Below, piece by piece: positions 18,517 through 28,731 of a stretch of DNA of 64,000 bases (the stretch's first letter is position 1; every line of letters starts with the position of its first letter). Source of the stretch: Phycisphaerae bacterium (GTDB lineage: Bacteria; Planctomycetota; Phycisphaerae; Sedimentisphaerales; Anaerohalosphaeraceae); the NCBI GenBank assembly GCA_018052735.1, contig JAGPMT010000008.1:1-64000 (forward strand), in the 5' to 3' direction. A program made the position numbers and the translations under genes. The notes beneath the pieces were generated by a model. That model saw only the letters and a program-made list of their open reading frames with translations. It searched no databases and had not been told where the DNA came from.

Positions 18517-21500
18517 ATGAGTGATGCAGAACAAACAAAACCTGTGCGGCCTTGCCGTGCAGAAGATACTGTTTTGAGTCTGCTGATGTTTCTTCTGTTT
18601 CTGCACGGCGCGGCTTACAGCGCCGAAAGTATGCTGGCATATATAGGTTCCCAAGGCCGCTTGGAATATAGTTTTTACGCCAATGAAGGCGAGACGAATG
18701 CGGATAATGTTTTGCCGGATTTTTCTTATTGCGGCTACAAAGGAGGAGGCGCGGCTATTCCGGATGTGCCGGTTGTGTTGACGCTTGAGCCGCAGGAGGG
18801 GGACGATACGCAGTCCATTCAAAATGCGATCAATACTGTTTCTGCTCGTACTCCGAACGCTGACGGTTTTCGCGGGGCGGTTCTTCTTAAGGCTGGCCGG
18901 TATCAAGTGGCCTCTACGCTGTATATTCTGGCAAGCGGGGTGGTTCTTCGGGGTGAAGGTCAGGATGTTCTCGGGACGGTTCTGGAAGCCGTAACCCCAT
19001 CCGATTATGATGTCATTTCTGTCGGCAGCGGCAGCGCCAGTTATGCAGCTCAAAGCGGTACGATACGTGCGATTACTACCCCGTATGTCCCCAGCGGTGC
19101 TGTAAGTTTTGAAATATCTGATACATCCGGTTTTTCTGTAGGCGATTGGATTTCAGTTCGACGGACTCCCAACCAGTTCTGGATTGATGATTTGGATATG
19201 GCGCAATGGGGATGGACTCCTTCCGGCTATATAACTGATCATGAGCGGTACATTACAGCAATTTCAGGCAATACTATAACAGTAGATGTCCCTTTAGTGG
19301 ATGTCTATCAGGACAAATACGGCGGGGGACAAGTCTTTAAGCTTAATCCTATCAGCAGAATAAGTCTGTGTGCTGTAGAAAATCTCCGCATAGAGTCCTG
19401 TTATGCCGGCGATACCGATGAAGAGCATCCGTGGGATGCGATTAAGATGCAGTATGTCGAGAACAGCTGGATTCGCGGCGTTACAGCTCAGTATTTTGCC
19501 TACTCCTGTGTCAATGTATCAAATTATGCACGCTGGATTACAGTTGAAGACTGTGCTTTTCTTGATCCCAAATCGATTATAACCGGCGGCCGACGCTACT
19601 CATTTAATATTGAAGGAACGGCTACCCGTGTCTTAATACAGCGGTGCTATGCCTATGATGGACGTCATGATTTTGTGCTGGGCTCCAGAACACGCGGTCC
19701 GAATGCCTTTGTCGATTGCTATGCGGCCCATTCCAATGCCGACAGCGGCCCTCACCACCGCTGGTCCACCGGGACTCTTTTTGATAATATTTATTCCAGC
19801 AATTCTATCGCTGTTGAAAATCGCCAGGACAGCGGTACCGGGCATGGGTGGTCGGGAGCGCAGATGGTCTTCTGGAATTGCAAAACTCCCAATCAGAAAT
19901 GCGATGCGCCCAAAGGGGCCATGAATTTTGCTATCGGTTCTAAGGCGGACAAGTGCGAGGGAAGCTGGGCGCCGGAAGAGCCATTTGGATGGTGGGAGCA
20001 TCAATGGCAGGATGTTTACCCCCGCAGTTTATATTTTCAGCAGCTTCAGGATCGTCTGGGGCCGACGGCTGTAAATAATGTTTCTTCCATCTCACAGCGT
20101 ACCGGCAACATTTGGGATGAGATTCTTGCATGGGCGGGAAATACCCGATTCCAGCCTAATCCCCTTCGTGAAGGAACTCCCGCAGACAGGCCGCTTTTGG
20201 AAGGGTTGCCGGTAATTTTTGAAGCAGTCCCGGCCGACGGTGCAGTTATCAGAGAATATCAGTGGTATGAAATATCCGGTTCCAACTATATCCGTGCAGG
20301 AGAGAATAGTCCTCTGCTGATTCTTCCCGAAGCGCGCGCGGCTGATTTCGGACGAACGTTTTTCTGCAGAGTTGTAACAGATAAAGGACCGTTCTGGTCG
20401 CCTGCTGTTCGAATCACCAACATTCCCGGCGGAACTAATGGTCAATTAGCGGAAGATTTTAATGGTCGGACAGCGAACGTAACGATTGACAACCTGCCCT
20501 GTAACGGTGTTTTGGGCGGCATTTGGGATACGGAAGGCGAAAGTACCGGCAACGTTCAAACGCAGATTGCCGGTGAAAACACCGTCCTGCTTGTCTCGGG
20601 TCACAGCAGCGGAACATTGAATCGCGGCGGCGGGATAAGCGGATTGACCAATCCTATTGAAAATACGGAAACGGGGGTTCTTTTTTTCCGCTTCAAAGCA
20701 AACGCCGGAACAAAACCGCTTCGAAGCTACTTAGGGATACATCATTATGCCGGCAGCGCATTTCTTACAAGTCCAACCTGTCAAGGCAATGCAGTTACCG
20801 CAGGTTTCGGCATTGTATCTGATGCTTCCAGTCCTGTATTTGATATCATCACAGTCGATCATGCAATGACGCTGAAAACAGGCCTGCTGCGCGGCCAGTG
20901 GTATAATGTTTGGATTGAGGCCGATAATGCGGCTGATACATTTAATATTTATGTTACCCCCGCAGAAGGTCCTGACATGGCAGTAAAGCCGCCTGCGGAA
21001 TCGGATCGAATTACTCCCCAAGGCGGATGTACATTTGGTATAGCTGTTCAATCGCCTCTGACAGGGGCAATGTTTCTGGTTCCGAGGGCTCCCGATGATA
21101 TCCCATTGGACAGTATGTGGATAGATGATATCTATTGGAACGGCGACAGCGGTTTGACAACACAGCAATCCATCATACCGGCCGCACCTGCCCATTTAAC
21201 GGCCGTTCCGGGGGAAGGCATAATTGTATTGGATTGGGATGATAATACGGAGCCGGATTTTTCACATTATGTCGTTTATCGTTCCACAAAGCCGGATTCC
21301 GGTTTCACCCGTCTGGCCGAAGGGGTAACCGAAAGCTGTTATATTGATAGGGATGGAATGGATGGACAGACACGCTATTATTATCGGGTGCGGGCTGAAA
21401 ACAGCGCCGGCCAATTGTCTGTCTTTTCCTCCGAAGTATCCAGTATATCAAAAATCGCTCTTGAAGTTCCTGCCGGCCTCCGTTGTTCTGGGATGGACGG

Positions 21501-22662
21501 AGCAGTTCGACTGCTGTGGGATGCAAATACCCAGCCCGGCTTTGCGGGTTTTATACTTTACCGGAGCCGCTGCATCAGTGAAGGTTATGTTCCAATTGCT
21601 TCCGGACTGACTGTCTGTGAATATCTTGACCAGAATGTTGAAAACAACAAAACCTATTATTATGTCTTGACGGCCTTCAACGACGAAGGTGAACAAACAG
21701 CTCCCTGTCTGCCGGTTGAGGCGGTACCCCATTTGCCGGAGAATCTGGCTCTATATAAGCCTGTAACGGCCAGCAGTTATTACAGTTCAGCTCGACCGGA
21801 GTATGCTGTGGATGGTTTGGTGCTGAATTATCCAGAAATCTGGTATTCCGCTCAGGATGGATCGGATCAACAGCCTTGGATTCGAGTTGATTTACAGGAG
21901 ACTTATCTGATTGATAAGATTCGAATCCATCATTGGCCTAATCCCGGGACATACAGCCGCAATCGGGATTTCGATTTGGATGTTCTGGATGATGAAGGAA
22001 ATCTGATCTGGTCAAATTATGATCCTGCAACAGGTCAGGGTGAACTGATTAATGCAGGCAACTGGATGAACAGCCCGGCGATGATCGAGTATATTCTTCC
22101 TCCCTTCATCAGAGGCCGATATATTGTTTTGACCAAACGCAGTTTTTTGGCCGGAGCTTCGGCATCAGCAAATATTTCAGAGCTTGAAATATTTCACCGC
22201 TTTATGGCTCCGGCGTCACCGACAAATCTATCAGCATCGGCAAACAGCGGCAGCATCGTTCTAAGCTGGGATATGCCGGCCGAACCTGTGGACCATTATA
22301 TTATTTATCGGCGTAACGAACAGAATGAGTTTGTACCAATAGCCAACGCAGTTGGACAAAACTGGTTTGAAGACTCATCCGCCGAATACGGCACTGCATA
22401 TTTTTACGTTGTAGCAGCGGCAGATGGACAAGGCATTGAGTCGGGGTATTCCGAAGAATGCAGGATTTGCCTGCCCTTGTCGGCCGATTTTGATTCCAGC
22501 GGGATAGTGGACTTTTCAGATTTTATTATTTTTGCTCAACAATGGCTGTCTAACGGGTCATCTGTTCCCTCTGCAGATATTGCTCCGCATGAAGGAGACG
22601 GCCGGGTTGATATAGCCGACCTTTTTATGTTTGCTCGGCAATGGCAAATAGGACTGCGGTGA
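18517..22662 (+). CDS. Giant secreted right-handed beta-helix protein (pectate-lyase-like) with FN3, discoidin and dockerin modules
   Basis: 1381 residues with a long N-terminal signal (hydrophobic stretch about 19-35). Residues about 80-560 are a pectate-lyase-superfamily beta helix (DDTQSIQNAINTVS, AVLLKAGRYQV, then repeated Asn/Asp-rich coils). An Ig-like segment (REYQWYE) spans about 570-635. Residues about 640-882 are a copy of the novel module found at the N termini of the three upstream genes (GVLGGIWDTEGESTGN, GVLFFRFKA, QWYNVWIEADNAADTF). Two FN3 domains, an F5/8-type C (discoidin, CBM32-like) domain at about 1080-1225 (NLALYKPVTASS), a third FN3 and a two-motif dockerin-like tail (DFDSSGIVDFSDF, GDGRVDIADLF) follow. 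It probably binds and cleaves an acidic polysaccharide, but I cannot assign a lyase family or catalytic residues. Confidence 0.75.
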   Translation: MSDAEQTKPVRPCRAEDTVLSLLMFLLFLHGAAYSAESMLAYIGSQGRLEYSFYANEGETNADNVLPDFSYCGYKGGGAAIPDVPVVLTLEPQEGDDTQSIQNAINTVSARTPNADGFRGAVLLKAGRYQVASTLYILASGVVLRGEGQDVLGTVLEAVTPSDYDVISVGSGSASYAAQSGTIRAITTPYVPSGAVSFEISDTSGFSVGDWISVRRTPNQFWIDDLDMAQWGWTPSGYITDHERYITAISGNTITVDVPLVDVYQDKYGGGQVFKLNPISRISLCAVENLRIESCYAGDTDEEHPWDAIKMQYVENSWIRGVTAQYFAYSCVNVSNYARWITVEDCAFLDPKSIITGGRRYSFNIEGTATRVLIQRCYAYDGRHDFVLGSRTRGPNAFVDCYAAHSNADSGPHHRWSTGTLFDNIYSSNSIAVENRQDSGTGHGWSGAQMVFWNCKTPNQKCDAPKGAMNFAIGSKADKCEGSWAPEEPFGWWEHQWQDVYPRSLYFQQLQDRLGPTAVNNVSSISQRTGNIWDEILAWAGNTRFQPNPLREGTPADRPLLEGLPVIFEAVPADGAVIREYQWYEISGSNYIRAGENSPLLILPEARAADFGRTFFCRVVTDKGPFWSPAVRITNIPGGTNGQLAEDFNGRTANVTIDNLPCNGVLGGIWDTEGESTGNVQTQIAGENTVLLVSGHSSGTLNRGGGISGLTNPIENTETGVLFFRFKANAGTKPLRSYLGIHHYAGSAFLTSPTCQGNAVTAGFGIVSDASSPVFDIITVDHAMTLKTGLLRGQWYNVWIEADNAADTFNIYVTPAEGPDMAVKPPAESDRITPQGGCTFGIAVQSPLTGAMFLVPRAPDDIPLDSMWIDDIYWNGDSGLTTQQSIIPAAPAHLTAVPGEGIIVLDWDDNTEPDFSHYVVYRSTKPDSGFTRLAEGVTESCYIDRDGMDGQTRYYYRVRAENSAGQLSVFSSEVSSISKIALEVPAGLRCSGMDGAVRLLWDANTQPGFAGFILYRSRCISEGYVPIASGLTVCEYLDQNVENNKTYYYVLTAFNDEGEQTAPCLPVEAVPHLPENLALYKPVTASSYYSSARPEYAVDGLVLNYPEIWYSAQDGSDQQPWIRVDLQETYLIDKIRIHHWPNPGTYSRNRDFDLDVLDDEGNLIWSNYDPATGQGELINAGNWMNSPAMIEYILPPFIRGRYIVLTKRSFLAGASASANISELEIFHRFMAPASPTNLSASANSGSIVLSWDMPAEPVDHYIIYRRNEQNEFVPIANAVGQNWFEDSSAEYGTAYFYVVAAADGQGIESGYSEECRICLPLSADFDSSGIVDFSDFIIFAQQWLSNGSSVPSADIAPHEGDGRVDIADLFMFARQWQIGLR

Positions 22663-22764
22663 GCTGACCGTGTCAGCAAAAGCTGCATCATATAGATGGA
22701 TAATAACTACAAAACAGGTCGGGATAAAATTGACTTTAGACATGCTGAAAGAGAGAGAGGCATA

Positions 22765-25239
22765 ATGCCTGAGATTAAATGGATTGTGTGCACTGCCTGC
22801 TGTTGGATTTTTACAGCAGCTGCGGATTCCAAAGCCGCAGAAGTATATGTGAACTCTATCGCTCAGCTGCAGACAGCAATTAACAATGCATCTGCCGGTG
22901 ATAGGATAATTGTAGCCAATGGGACTTATGCCACATCCGCTCAAATTACGGTTAACCGGATTGGTACAGCCGCTAAGCCCATAGTTATTGAAGCGGCAAC
23001 CGTCGGAGGCGCAGAAATTACAGGAAGTTATGGTTTTGCGCTCAACAGCCCGTCTGCCCATGTGCACATTCAGGGATTTAAGTTTACCCATATCAGCGGG
23101 CGAAACTCCATTAACAGCGGAGCGGTCTTTTGCCGTTTTACCCGCAATATTTTTGAATGTTCAGGCGACGGCAACTATCTCCTTGTAGCCGGCGATGATG
23201 CTCAAATTGACCGCAACGAATTCCGAAATAAAAGTACCGTCGGCAATATGATAGACGTACGCGGCACAGGTACCCAAATTGCACGGCGGGTTTGGATACA
23301 TCATAACTATTTCCATGATTTCTCTAATGCCGGTGAAAATGGAGCCGAAACCATTCGCTTCGGCCTGAGCGGTCTGAGCATGTCCACCGGCGAAGGATTG
23401 ATTGAATACAATCTGTTTGTTCGCTGCCGCGGTGAGAACGAACTGATATCCAATAAGTCCAGCGGCAATACATACCGTTATAACACCTTTCGGGATTCAG
23501 CAGGGGCGCAATTGACGCTGCGTCACGGCAATGACTGTCTGGTGTACGGCAATTATTTCCGCGGAACCGACGGTCTTCGCATATTTGGCGACCGCCACCA
23601 GATATTTTCCAATTACTTTGAGGGTAACACCAAAGGCGTTGATATGGGAAACGGCGACGGCGAAGTAGCCGAAGGGTCAGATTTGACCTGCCATGACCGG
23701 CCGGACGACTGCGTGGTATCGTACAATACATTTATCAATAACAACGTACATTATCAGATGGCTGCGCGTACCGATGGTCTGGGCGCATTGAATATTACGG
23801 TAGCCAACAATATCTTTCAAGGCGGCGGCAGTATGGCCAGCATCAGCAGCACAGCTCCTTACACGGGAGTATGGATCGGCAATGTTCGCTGGAATACGAG
23901 CAGTGCAGGGAGCATGCCTTCCAGCGGTTACACGACTGTAAATCCGCTTCTCGCTGCAGACACTGACGGTGTTTATCATCTTCAGTCTGACAGCCCTGTG
24001 ATTGGAACAGGTATCGGATCTTTTCCGTATGTAACTGTTGATATGGACGGCCAGCCGCGGGATTCTGCACCGGATAAAGGTGCGGATGAGTTTTCCATTG
24101 CTCCCATTGCAGCGAAACTGCTGACGGTTAATGAAGTGGGACCATTTTCTGCTCTTTTTCCAATAGATCCTGCTACACCTGCAGACCAGCAATTGATTAT
24201 TGGGGAACATATTGTTTTTGAAGTTGTCCCTCTGCCGGGTGCGGTTATCCTGAATTATCAGTGGTTTGAATTGACTGTATCAGGGGATACAGCCATCGGG
24301 ACAAATTCGCCGGTTCTGATTATTTCAAATGCCTCCAAAGCCGACACCGGCAGGCAATTTTATTGTAGAATCACGACGGACAAAGGCGTATTTACATCAC
24401 GCACCGCACAGATTTGTTCAATTTGGACGAATCTGGTTGCTTATTTGAATTTTGATGACGGCACGGCTAACGATTTATCCGGCAGAGGCAATCACGGCCT
24501 GCTGATGAATGGGGCAGCGATTGTAACTGATCCCGAACGCGGACACGTGCTCAGCCTTGACGGCGTTGACGATTACGTTCATTTGGGAAACGATGCTTCC
24601 CTGAATCTCAGCAGCACCAGCCAGGCGACTTTAGCCGCTTGGATCAAGGTTGCTGTTACGAAAAATCACAATGCCATTCTCAGCAAGGGCGAGTGGAAGG
24701 ATGCGTATTCGCTGACCGTTAAGGGTGATACCAATCCGCCCAATCGGCTATGGACAGGCAATGATACGTCGGTTTTTTCAGATGATGCAATTCCCCTGAA
24801 TGTTTGGACGCATGCCGCTGTGGTCATCGACGGTAATCTGGCGACATTTTATATCAACGGGCAGCGCAACGGTCCGGCCAACCAGAATCGCGGCGGACCT
24901 ATCGACAATACCAGTGCCGGCGTATCCATTGGGCGGGAACAGTACAGCGGATCGTTACCGGCGGGGCGGTGGTTTTTCAAAGGGCTTATTGACGATGTTC
25001 GGATTTATAACAAGTCGCTGACAGAAGACCAGATTCAGCAGATGATGACGCCGCCTCTGCCCGGCGACATTGACGGTGATGGGAGAGTCGATATGGCGGA
25101 TTTTGCGTTTCTTAGTGCCCAGTGGCTGACCGATGGGGCATTTAACCCTTCTGCGGATATCTGGCCGATGTGGGGCGACAGAGGCGTAGATTTGTATGAT
25201 CTGCTCTTAATTGTTTCACATTTTCTCGAATCGCAATGA
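22765..25239 (+). CDS. PL6 polysaccharide lyase (chondroitinase B/alginate lyase type) with Ig-like, LamG and dockerin modules
   Basis: 824 residues. The longest frame starts at 22696, but ATG 22765 follows AGAGAGAGG and opens the signal peptide (MPEIKWIVCTACCWIF...). A beta-helix PL6 domain (about 28-445) shows the catalytic Lys in ELISNKSSGN (near 229) and Arg in LTLRHGND (near 251), spaced as in chondroitinase B. PL6 enzymes cleave alginate or dermatan-type uronic-acid chains by beta-elimination. After it come an Ig-like segment (LNYQWFEL), a LamG domain (about 555-755) and a two-motif dockerin-like tail (GDIDGDGRVDMADF, DRGVDLYDLL). The stop overlaps the next start (ATGA), implying coupling. 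The exact substrate is not determinable here. Confidence 0.88.
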   Translation: MPEIKWIVCTACCWIFTAAADSKAAEVYVNSIAQLQTAINNASAGDRIIVANGTYATSAQITVNRIGTAAKPIVIEAATVGGAEITGSYGFALNSPSAHVHIQGFKFTHISGRNSINSGAVFCRFTRNIFECSGDGNYLLVAGDDAQIDRNEFRNKSTVGNMIDVRGTGTQIARRVWIHHNYFHDFSNAGENGAETIRFGLSGLSMSTGEGLIEYNLFVRCRGENELISNKSSGNTYRYNTFRDSAGAQLTLRHGNDCLVYGNYFRGTDGLRIFGDRHQIFSNYFEGNTKGVDMGNGDGEVAEGSDLTCHDRPDDCVVSYNTFINNNVHYQMAARTDGLGALNITVANNIFQGGGSMASISSTAPYTGVWIGNVRWNTSSAGSMPSSGYTTVNPLLAADTDGVYHLQSDSPVIGTGIGSFPYVTVDMDGQPRDSAPDKGADEFSIAPIAAKLLTVNEVGPFSALFPIDPATPADQQLIIGEHIVFEVVPLPGAVILNYQWFELTVSGDTAIGTNSPVLIISNASKADTGRQFYCRITTDKGVFTSRTAQICSIWTNLVAYLNFDDGTANDLSGRGNHGLLMNGAAIVTDPERGHVLSLDGVDDYVHLGNDASLNLSSTSQATLAAWIKVAVTKNHNAILSKGEWKDAYSLTVKGDTNPPNRLWTGNDTSVFSDDAIPLNVWTHAAVVIDGNLATFYINGQRNGPANQNRGGPIDNTSAGVSIGREQYSGSLPAGRWFFKGLIDDVRIYNKSLTEDQIQQMMTPPLPGDIDGDGRVDMADFAFLSAQWLTDGAFNPSADIWPMWGDRGVDLYDLLLIVSHFLESQ

Positions 25240-27239
25240 CGGCAAAACGGCACAAGAAAAAGCCGATGGATAACACAGATAATATTATGGGCACAAAGTG
25301 TAGATTACGAATTCGCCAGCTGTTTTTGGGCGCAGCTGCAGTTTTGTCTTCGGTGTCGGCCTACACACAGGTTACGCTTGCAGCGGACGGCCCCGGCAGT
25401 ACTTACGAGCTGATTTCCAGTGTACTGGGCGGCTATCCGATAGAAGTTCCGGACTGCAGCCACCCGGAATTCGGACGGCATATTACGGAAGCATGGGACG
25501 ATATTCTGGGCAAGTATGTTTTTGTTTTTCATATCCATGTGACGCCCGACAATGACCGCTGCGTCAACTTTGACCGGCAGCGCAACGAGATTAAGACATA
25601 CGGACCTTCGCCTGCCTACCTCAAGGGCTACTACAATGACATTCACACCTACCGCTGGAAATTCAAACTCGATGCAGGATTTCAGCCCTCGCCCAATTTT
25701 ACGCATATTTTCCAGATCAAAGCCGGCGACGGTTCCGACAGCGATGCGCCGATTATCACCCTGACCCCCCGGTATGGAACGCCTCAAACGATGCAGCTTA
25801 TCTTTACCCCCTCTTCCGGCAGCAGCGGCGGGGGCACCAAGGACAATCCGCCGCTTGAGCCGTTTAAGGGTGAATGGGTCGAGGCGTATGTCCGGACGCT
25901 GTATGCGGAAAACGGCACGATCGACGTTGTGCTCACGCGGATCCGCGATGGCGCCATACTGATGTCTTACACGAACAACAACCTTGACATGTGGCGGGGC
26001 GATGCGACTTTTAATCGCCCCAAGTGGGGCATCTACCGCAGTTTGAACAGTTCGCAATACCTCCGCGATGAAGAGGTGCGTTTTGCCGACTTTTGCATCG
26101 CCAAGGGCAGCGATACATGTCCCTGCGACGAGAGATTCTTTCCTATCGATCCGGAAACGCCATTTGATCAGGAGCCGGCCAGCGGGGGTGACATTTTCTT
26201 TGAGGTCATTCCGGTTGGCGGGGTAACCATTCTGAATTATCAGTGGTTTGAAGTTGCCGGTTCGGAGGATGTGCCTGTTGGTACGAATTCACCGATGCTG
26301 ATCATTCCGGCCGCCGGCTATTCCGACACCGGCCGGAAGTTTTACTGCCGGATTACTGCGGACAAGGGAACCTTCTTCTCCCGCACGGCACAGATACGCT
26401 CACTGGAGACAGCCCTGATACTGCATCTTGCCTTTGATGACGGTACGGCCAATGATTCCTCCGGCAGCGGCAACCACGGCATACTCAACGGGGATCTGAC
26501 GTTTGTACAAGACCCTCAGCGCGGCAGGGTCATCAATTTTGATGGCGTAAACGGCAGCTACATCCGTATTCCCAACAGCCCTTCCCTCAATGCAGCGGCC
26601 GAACAAATCACGATTGCAATGTGGCTTTATACGGACACAACTGCGGTGCGTCAGTTAACTGAAAAAGGCGGAACCGGCGGTTCGGCCTGGTACATACCGC
26701 CTTGGGGTATCCGCATGGAAAGCGACCGCACCCTGCGTCTGAACTGGGGTAATGGTCTTCCCAACCCCCCAGGACCGCTGTATTCATCAGCGATTGAAGC
26801 CAACCGATGGACTCATGTGGCGATGACATACGATTCGACACTCCCGTTCAATCACCGCAAGTTTTATATCAACGGCGTACTGGATGCCGCCAGCGACTGG
26901 ACAGGCGGGGCTGCGGCTAATACCAATGACTTGTTTATCGGGACGGATTTCTACAACAATACCTCCCGCTGGGCATACCTCGGGCGGTTAGATGATATTC
27001 GCATTTATAATACTGCCCTTTGCGCCGGGCAGATCCGGCGTATTATGACCGGCGGTCCGCATGGGGATATTGATGGTGACGGCCGGGTGACGCTGGCTGA
27101 TTTCGCCTATGTCAGTGCCCAGTGGCTGCTGGACGGGGCAGTTGTTCTGTCAGCGGATATCTGGCCGGGCTGCGGCGACGGCCGGGTGAATATAGGGGAC
27201 CTAATGCTGATGGCCAGCCATTATATGGAGTCAAAATAA
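25236..27239 (+). CDS. Jelly-roll polysaccharide lyase-like protein with Ig-like, LamG and dockerin modules
   Basis: 667 residues; the start ATG overlaps the previous stop as ATGA. Residues about 20-50 act as the signal peptide. Residues about 60-290 resemble jelly-roll polysaccharide lyases related to heparin lyase I/PL20 (PF14099-like): HTYRWKFKLDAGFQPSPNFT, HIFQIKAG, ITLTPR, EPFKGEWVEAYV and PKWGIYRSL. That family link is from memory of the pattern and is moderate. An Ig-like segment (LNYQWFEV), a LamG domain (about 390-600; it supplies the unbroken sequence used to interpret the G8 frameshift) and a two-motif dockerin-like tail (GDIDGDGRVTLADF, GDGRVNIGDL) follow. It is likely to act beside the PL6 enzyme on the same polymer. 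Confidence 0.75.
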   Translation: MTAKRHKKKPMDNTDNIMGTKCRLRIRQLFLGAAAVLSSVSAYTQVTLAADGPGSTYELISSVLGGYPIEVPDCSHPEFGRHITEAWDDILGKYVFVFHIHVTPDNDRCVNFDRQRNEIKTYGPSPAYLKGYYNDIHTYRWKFKLDAGFQPSPNFTHIFQIKAGDGSDSDAPIITLTPRYGTPQTMQLIFTPSSGSSGGGTKDNPPLEPFKGEWVEAYVRTLYAENGTIDVVLTRIRDGAILMSYTNNNLDMWRGDATFNRPKWGIYRSLNSSQYLRDEEVRFADFCIAKGSDTCPCDERFFPIDPETPFDQEPASGGDIFFEVIPVGGVTILNYQWFEVAGSEDVPVGTNSPMLIIPAAGYSDTGRKFYCRITADKGTFFSRTAQIRSLETALILHLAFDDGTANDSSGSGNHGILNGDLTFVQDPQRGRVINFDGVNGSYIRIPNSPSLNAAAEQITIAMWLYTDTTAVRQLTEKGGTGGSAWYIPPWGIRMESDRTLRLNWGNGLPNPPGPLYSSAIEANRWTHVAMTYDSTLPFNHRKFYINGVLDAASDWTGGAAANTNDLFIGTDFYNNTSRWAYLGRLDDIRIYNTALCAGQIRRIMTGGPHGDIDGDGRVTLADFAYVSAQWLLDGAVVLSADIWPGCGDGRVNIGDLMLMASHYMESK

Positions 27240-27295
27240 AAGCAAGGCGTCCTGAATGGATTCTGTAATGATGAATAAAGAAAGGTTTTAAAACA

Positions 27296-28699
27296 ATGCA
27301 GACAAAGGCAATGATGGGGATTTTCGCATTTACGTTGGTTCTTGGGACGGTCGGTTGTGCTCACAGCAGCCAGAAGCTGCAGACACGCGAGCAGATAAAG
27401 AAGATCCGAATGGAGCAGTTTAACCAGCAGAAATTCGGGATGTTTATCCACTGGGGGCTGTATGCACTGCCGGCGGGCGAATGGAAAGGCAAGACTAATT
27501 ATGGCGAATGGATTATGCTGCAGGGCAATATCCCCTCGTCGGAGTATGAAAAATTTGCGCCGCAATTTAATCCCGTCAAATTCAATGCCCAAGAATGGGT
27601 GGCGCTGGCCAAGGACGCGGGAATGAATTATTTAGTGATTACCGCCAAACATCATGACGGATTCTGCATGTACGATTCAGCCCTGACCGAGTACGATATA
27701 GTGGATGCTACGCCGTTCAAGCGCGATCCGCTTAAAGAATTGGCGGACGAATGCAGAAAGGCGGGAATCATGTTTTGTACCTATTATTCAATTGTGGACT
27801 GGCACCATCCCGACTTTCCGCAGAAATATTCTCAGATTCGCCCGGAGTTTCCCGCCGGCTTTCACGGTGATCCGCAGGACAACGCCGACATTAAAAAGTA
27901 TGCCGCTTATATGAAAGGACAGGTTCAGGAATTGCTGACCAAGTATGGAGAAAACGGCATTATGTGGTTCGACGGAGGTGGTTCATTCAGGAATTACGAC
28001 CGCAAAACCCTGCTTGACGGCGAGGAATTGGTGAAGATGATTCATGCCCTGCAACCCGCCTGTCTGATTAATAACCGGCTGGGCTTTGGTTCTGACTACG
28101 GCACGCCGGAACAAAGCATCCCCGAAAGCACACTGGGCACAGCGTTTGAGGTTTGCATGACCCTGAACAGACACTGGGGATACAACAAAAATGACCATGA
28201 CTGGAAGGATGCCCAGACTGTAATTCGAAATCTGATCGATGTAGCCAGCAAGGGAGGCAATTATCTGCTCAATGTCGGCCCGACCGCCGAAGGTGTTATT
28301 CCTGAAGAATCCGTCAAGATTCTGAAAGAAGCAGGGCAGTGGCTGGAAGTTAACGGCCAAGCAGTTTACGGCACAACGGCCGGCCCCAGCAGCGCCAATA
28401 TCCGCATGAGACCAGCCGGCTGTATGACACAAAAGCCCGGCAAGCTGTTTTTGCATGTGTTCGACTGGCCGCAAAACCGCAAAATATTTATGGAGGGCAT
28501 GAAAGGCGGCATTGTCAAGCGAATTTATCTGCTGGCGGATAAAAATCAGACCCCGCTTAGCTATGAACCGTACGAGCGATCTTTGTTTATTGATGTTCCT
28601 GCCCAGTCGCCCAGTCCTTATGCGGGTGTTGTTGTAATTGAATATAACACCAGCCAAGCGATGGAGGAGAATGTTATTGAGCCGCTCACGATGGGATAA
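27296..28699 (+). CDS. GH29 alpha-L-fucosidase, predicted lipoprotein
   Basis: 467 residues. The N terminus has a lipobox-like LGTVGC, suggesting membrane anchoring. GH29 landmarks: [10 protein letters not shown] (near 48), [15 protein letters not shown] (near 118), GIMWFDGGG with the nucleophile Asp (near 222), and GGNYLLNVGPTAEG (near 320). Retaining GH29 enzymes remove terminal alpha-L-fucose. ATG 27296 follows AAAGG. Unlike its neighbours it has no dockerin-like tail, consistent with lipid anchoring replacing that route. It lies 56 bp after the lyase gene and 32 bp before the heparinase-like gene, so it is probably in one operon. Confidence 0.93.
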   Translation: MQTKAMMGIFAFTLVLGTVGCAHSSQKLQTREQIKKIRMEQFNQQKFGMFIHWGLYALPAGEWKGKTNYGEWIMLQGNIPSSEYEKFAPQFNPVKFNAQEWVALAKDAGMNYLVITAKHHDGFCMYDSALTEYDIVDATPFKRDPLKELADECRKAGIMFCTYYSIVDWHHPDFPQKYSQIRPEFPAGFHGDPQDNADIKKYAAYMKGQVQELLTKYGENGIMWFDGGGSFRNYDRKTLLDGEELVKMIHALQPACLINNRLGFGSDYGTPEQSIPESTLGTAFEVCMTLNRHWGYNKNDHDWKDAQTVIRNLIDVASKGGNYLLNVGPTAEGVIPEESVKILKEAGQWLEVNGQAVYGTTAGPSSANIRMRPAGCMTQKPGKLFLHVFDWPQNRKIFMEGMKGGIVKRIYLLADKNQTPLSYEPYERSLFIDVPAQSPSPYAGVVVIEYNTSQAMEENVIEPLTMG

Positions 28700-28731
28700 G
28701 GGTATTTTGAAATATACACGAGAGTAAAAAA

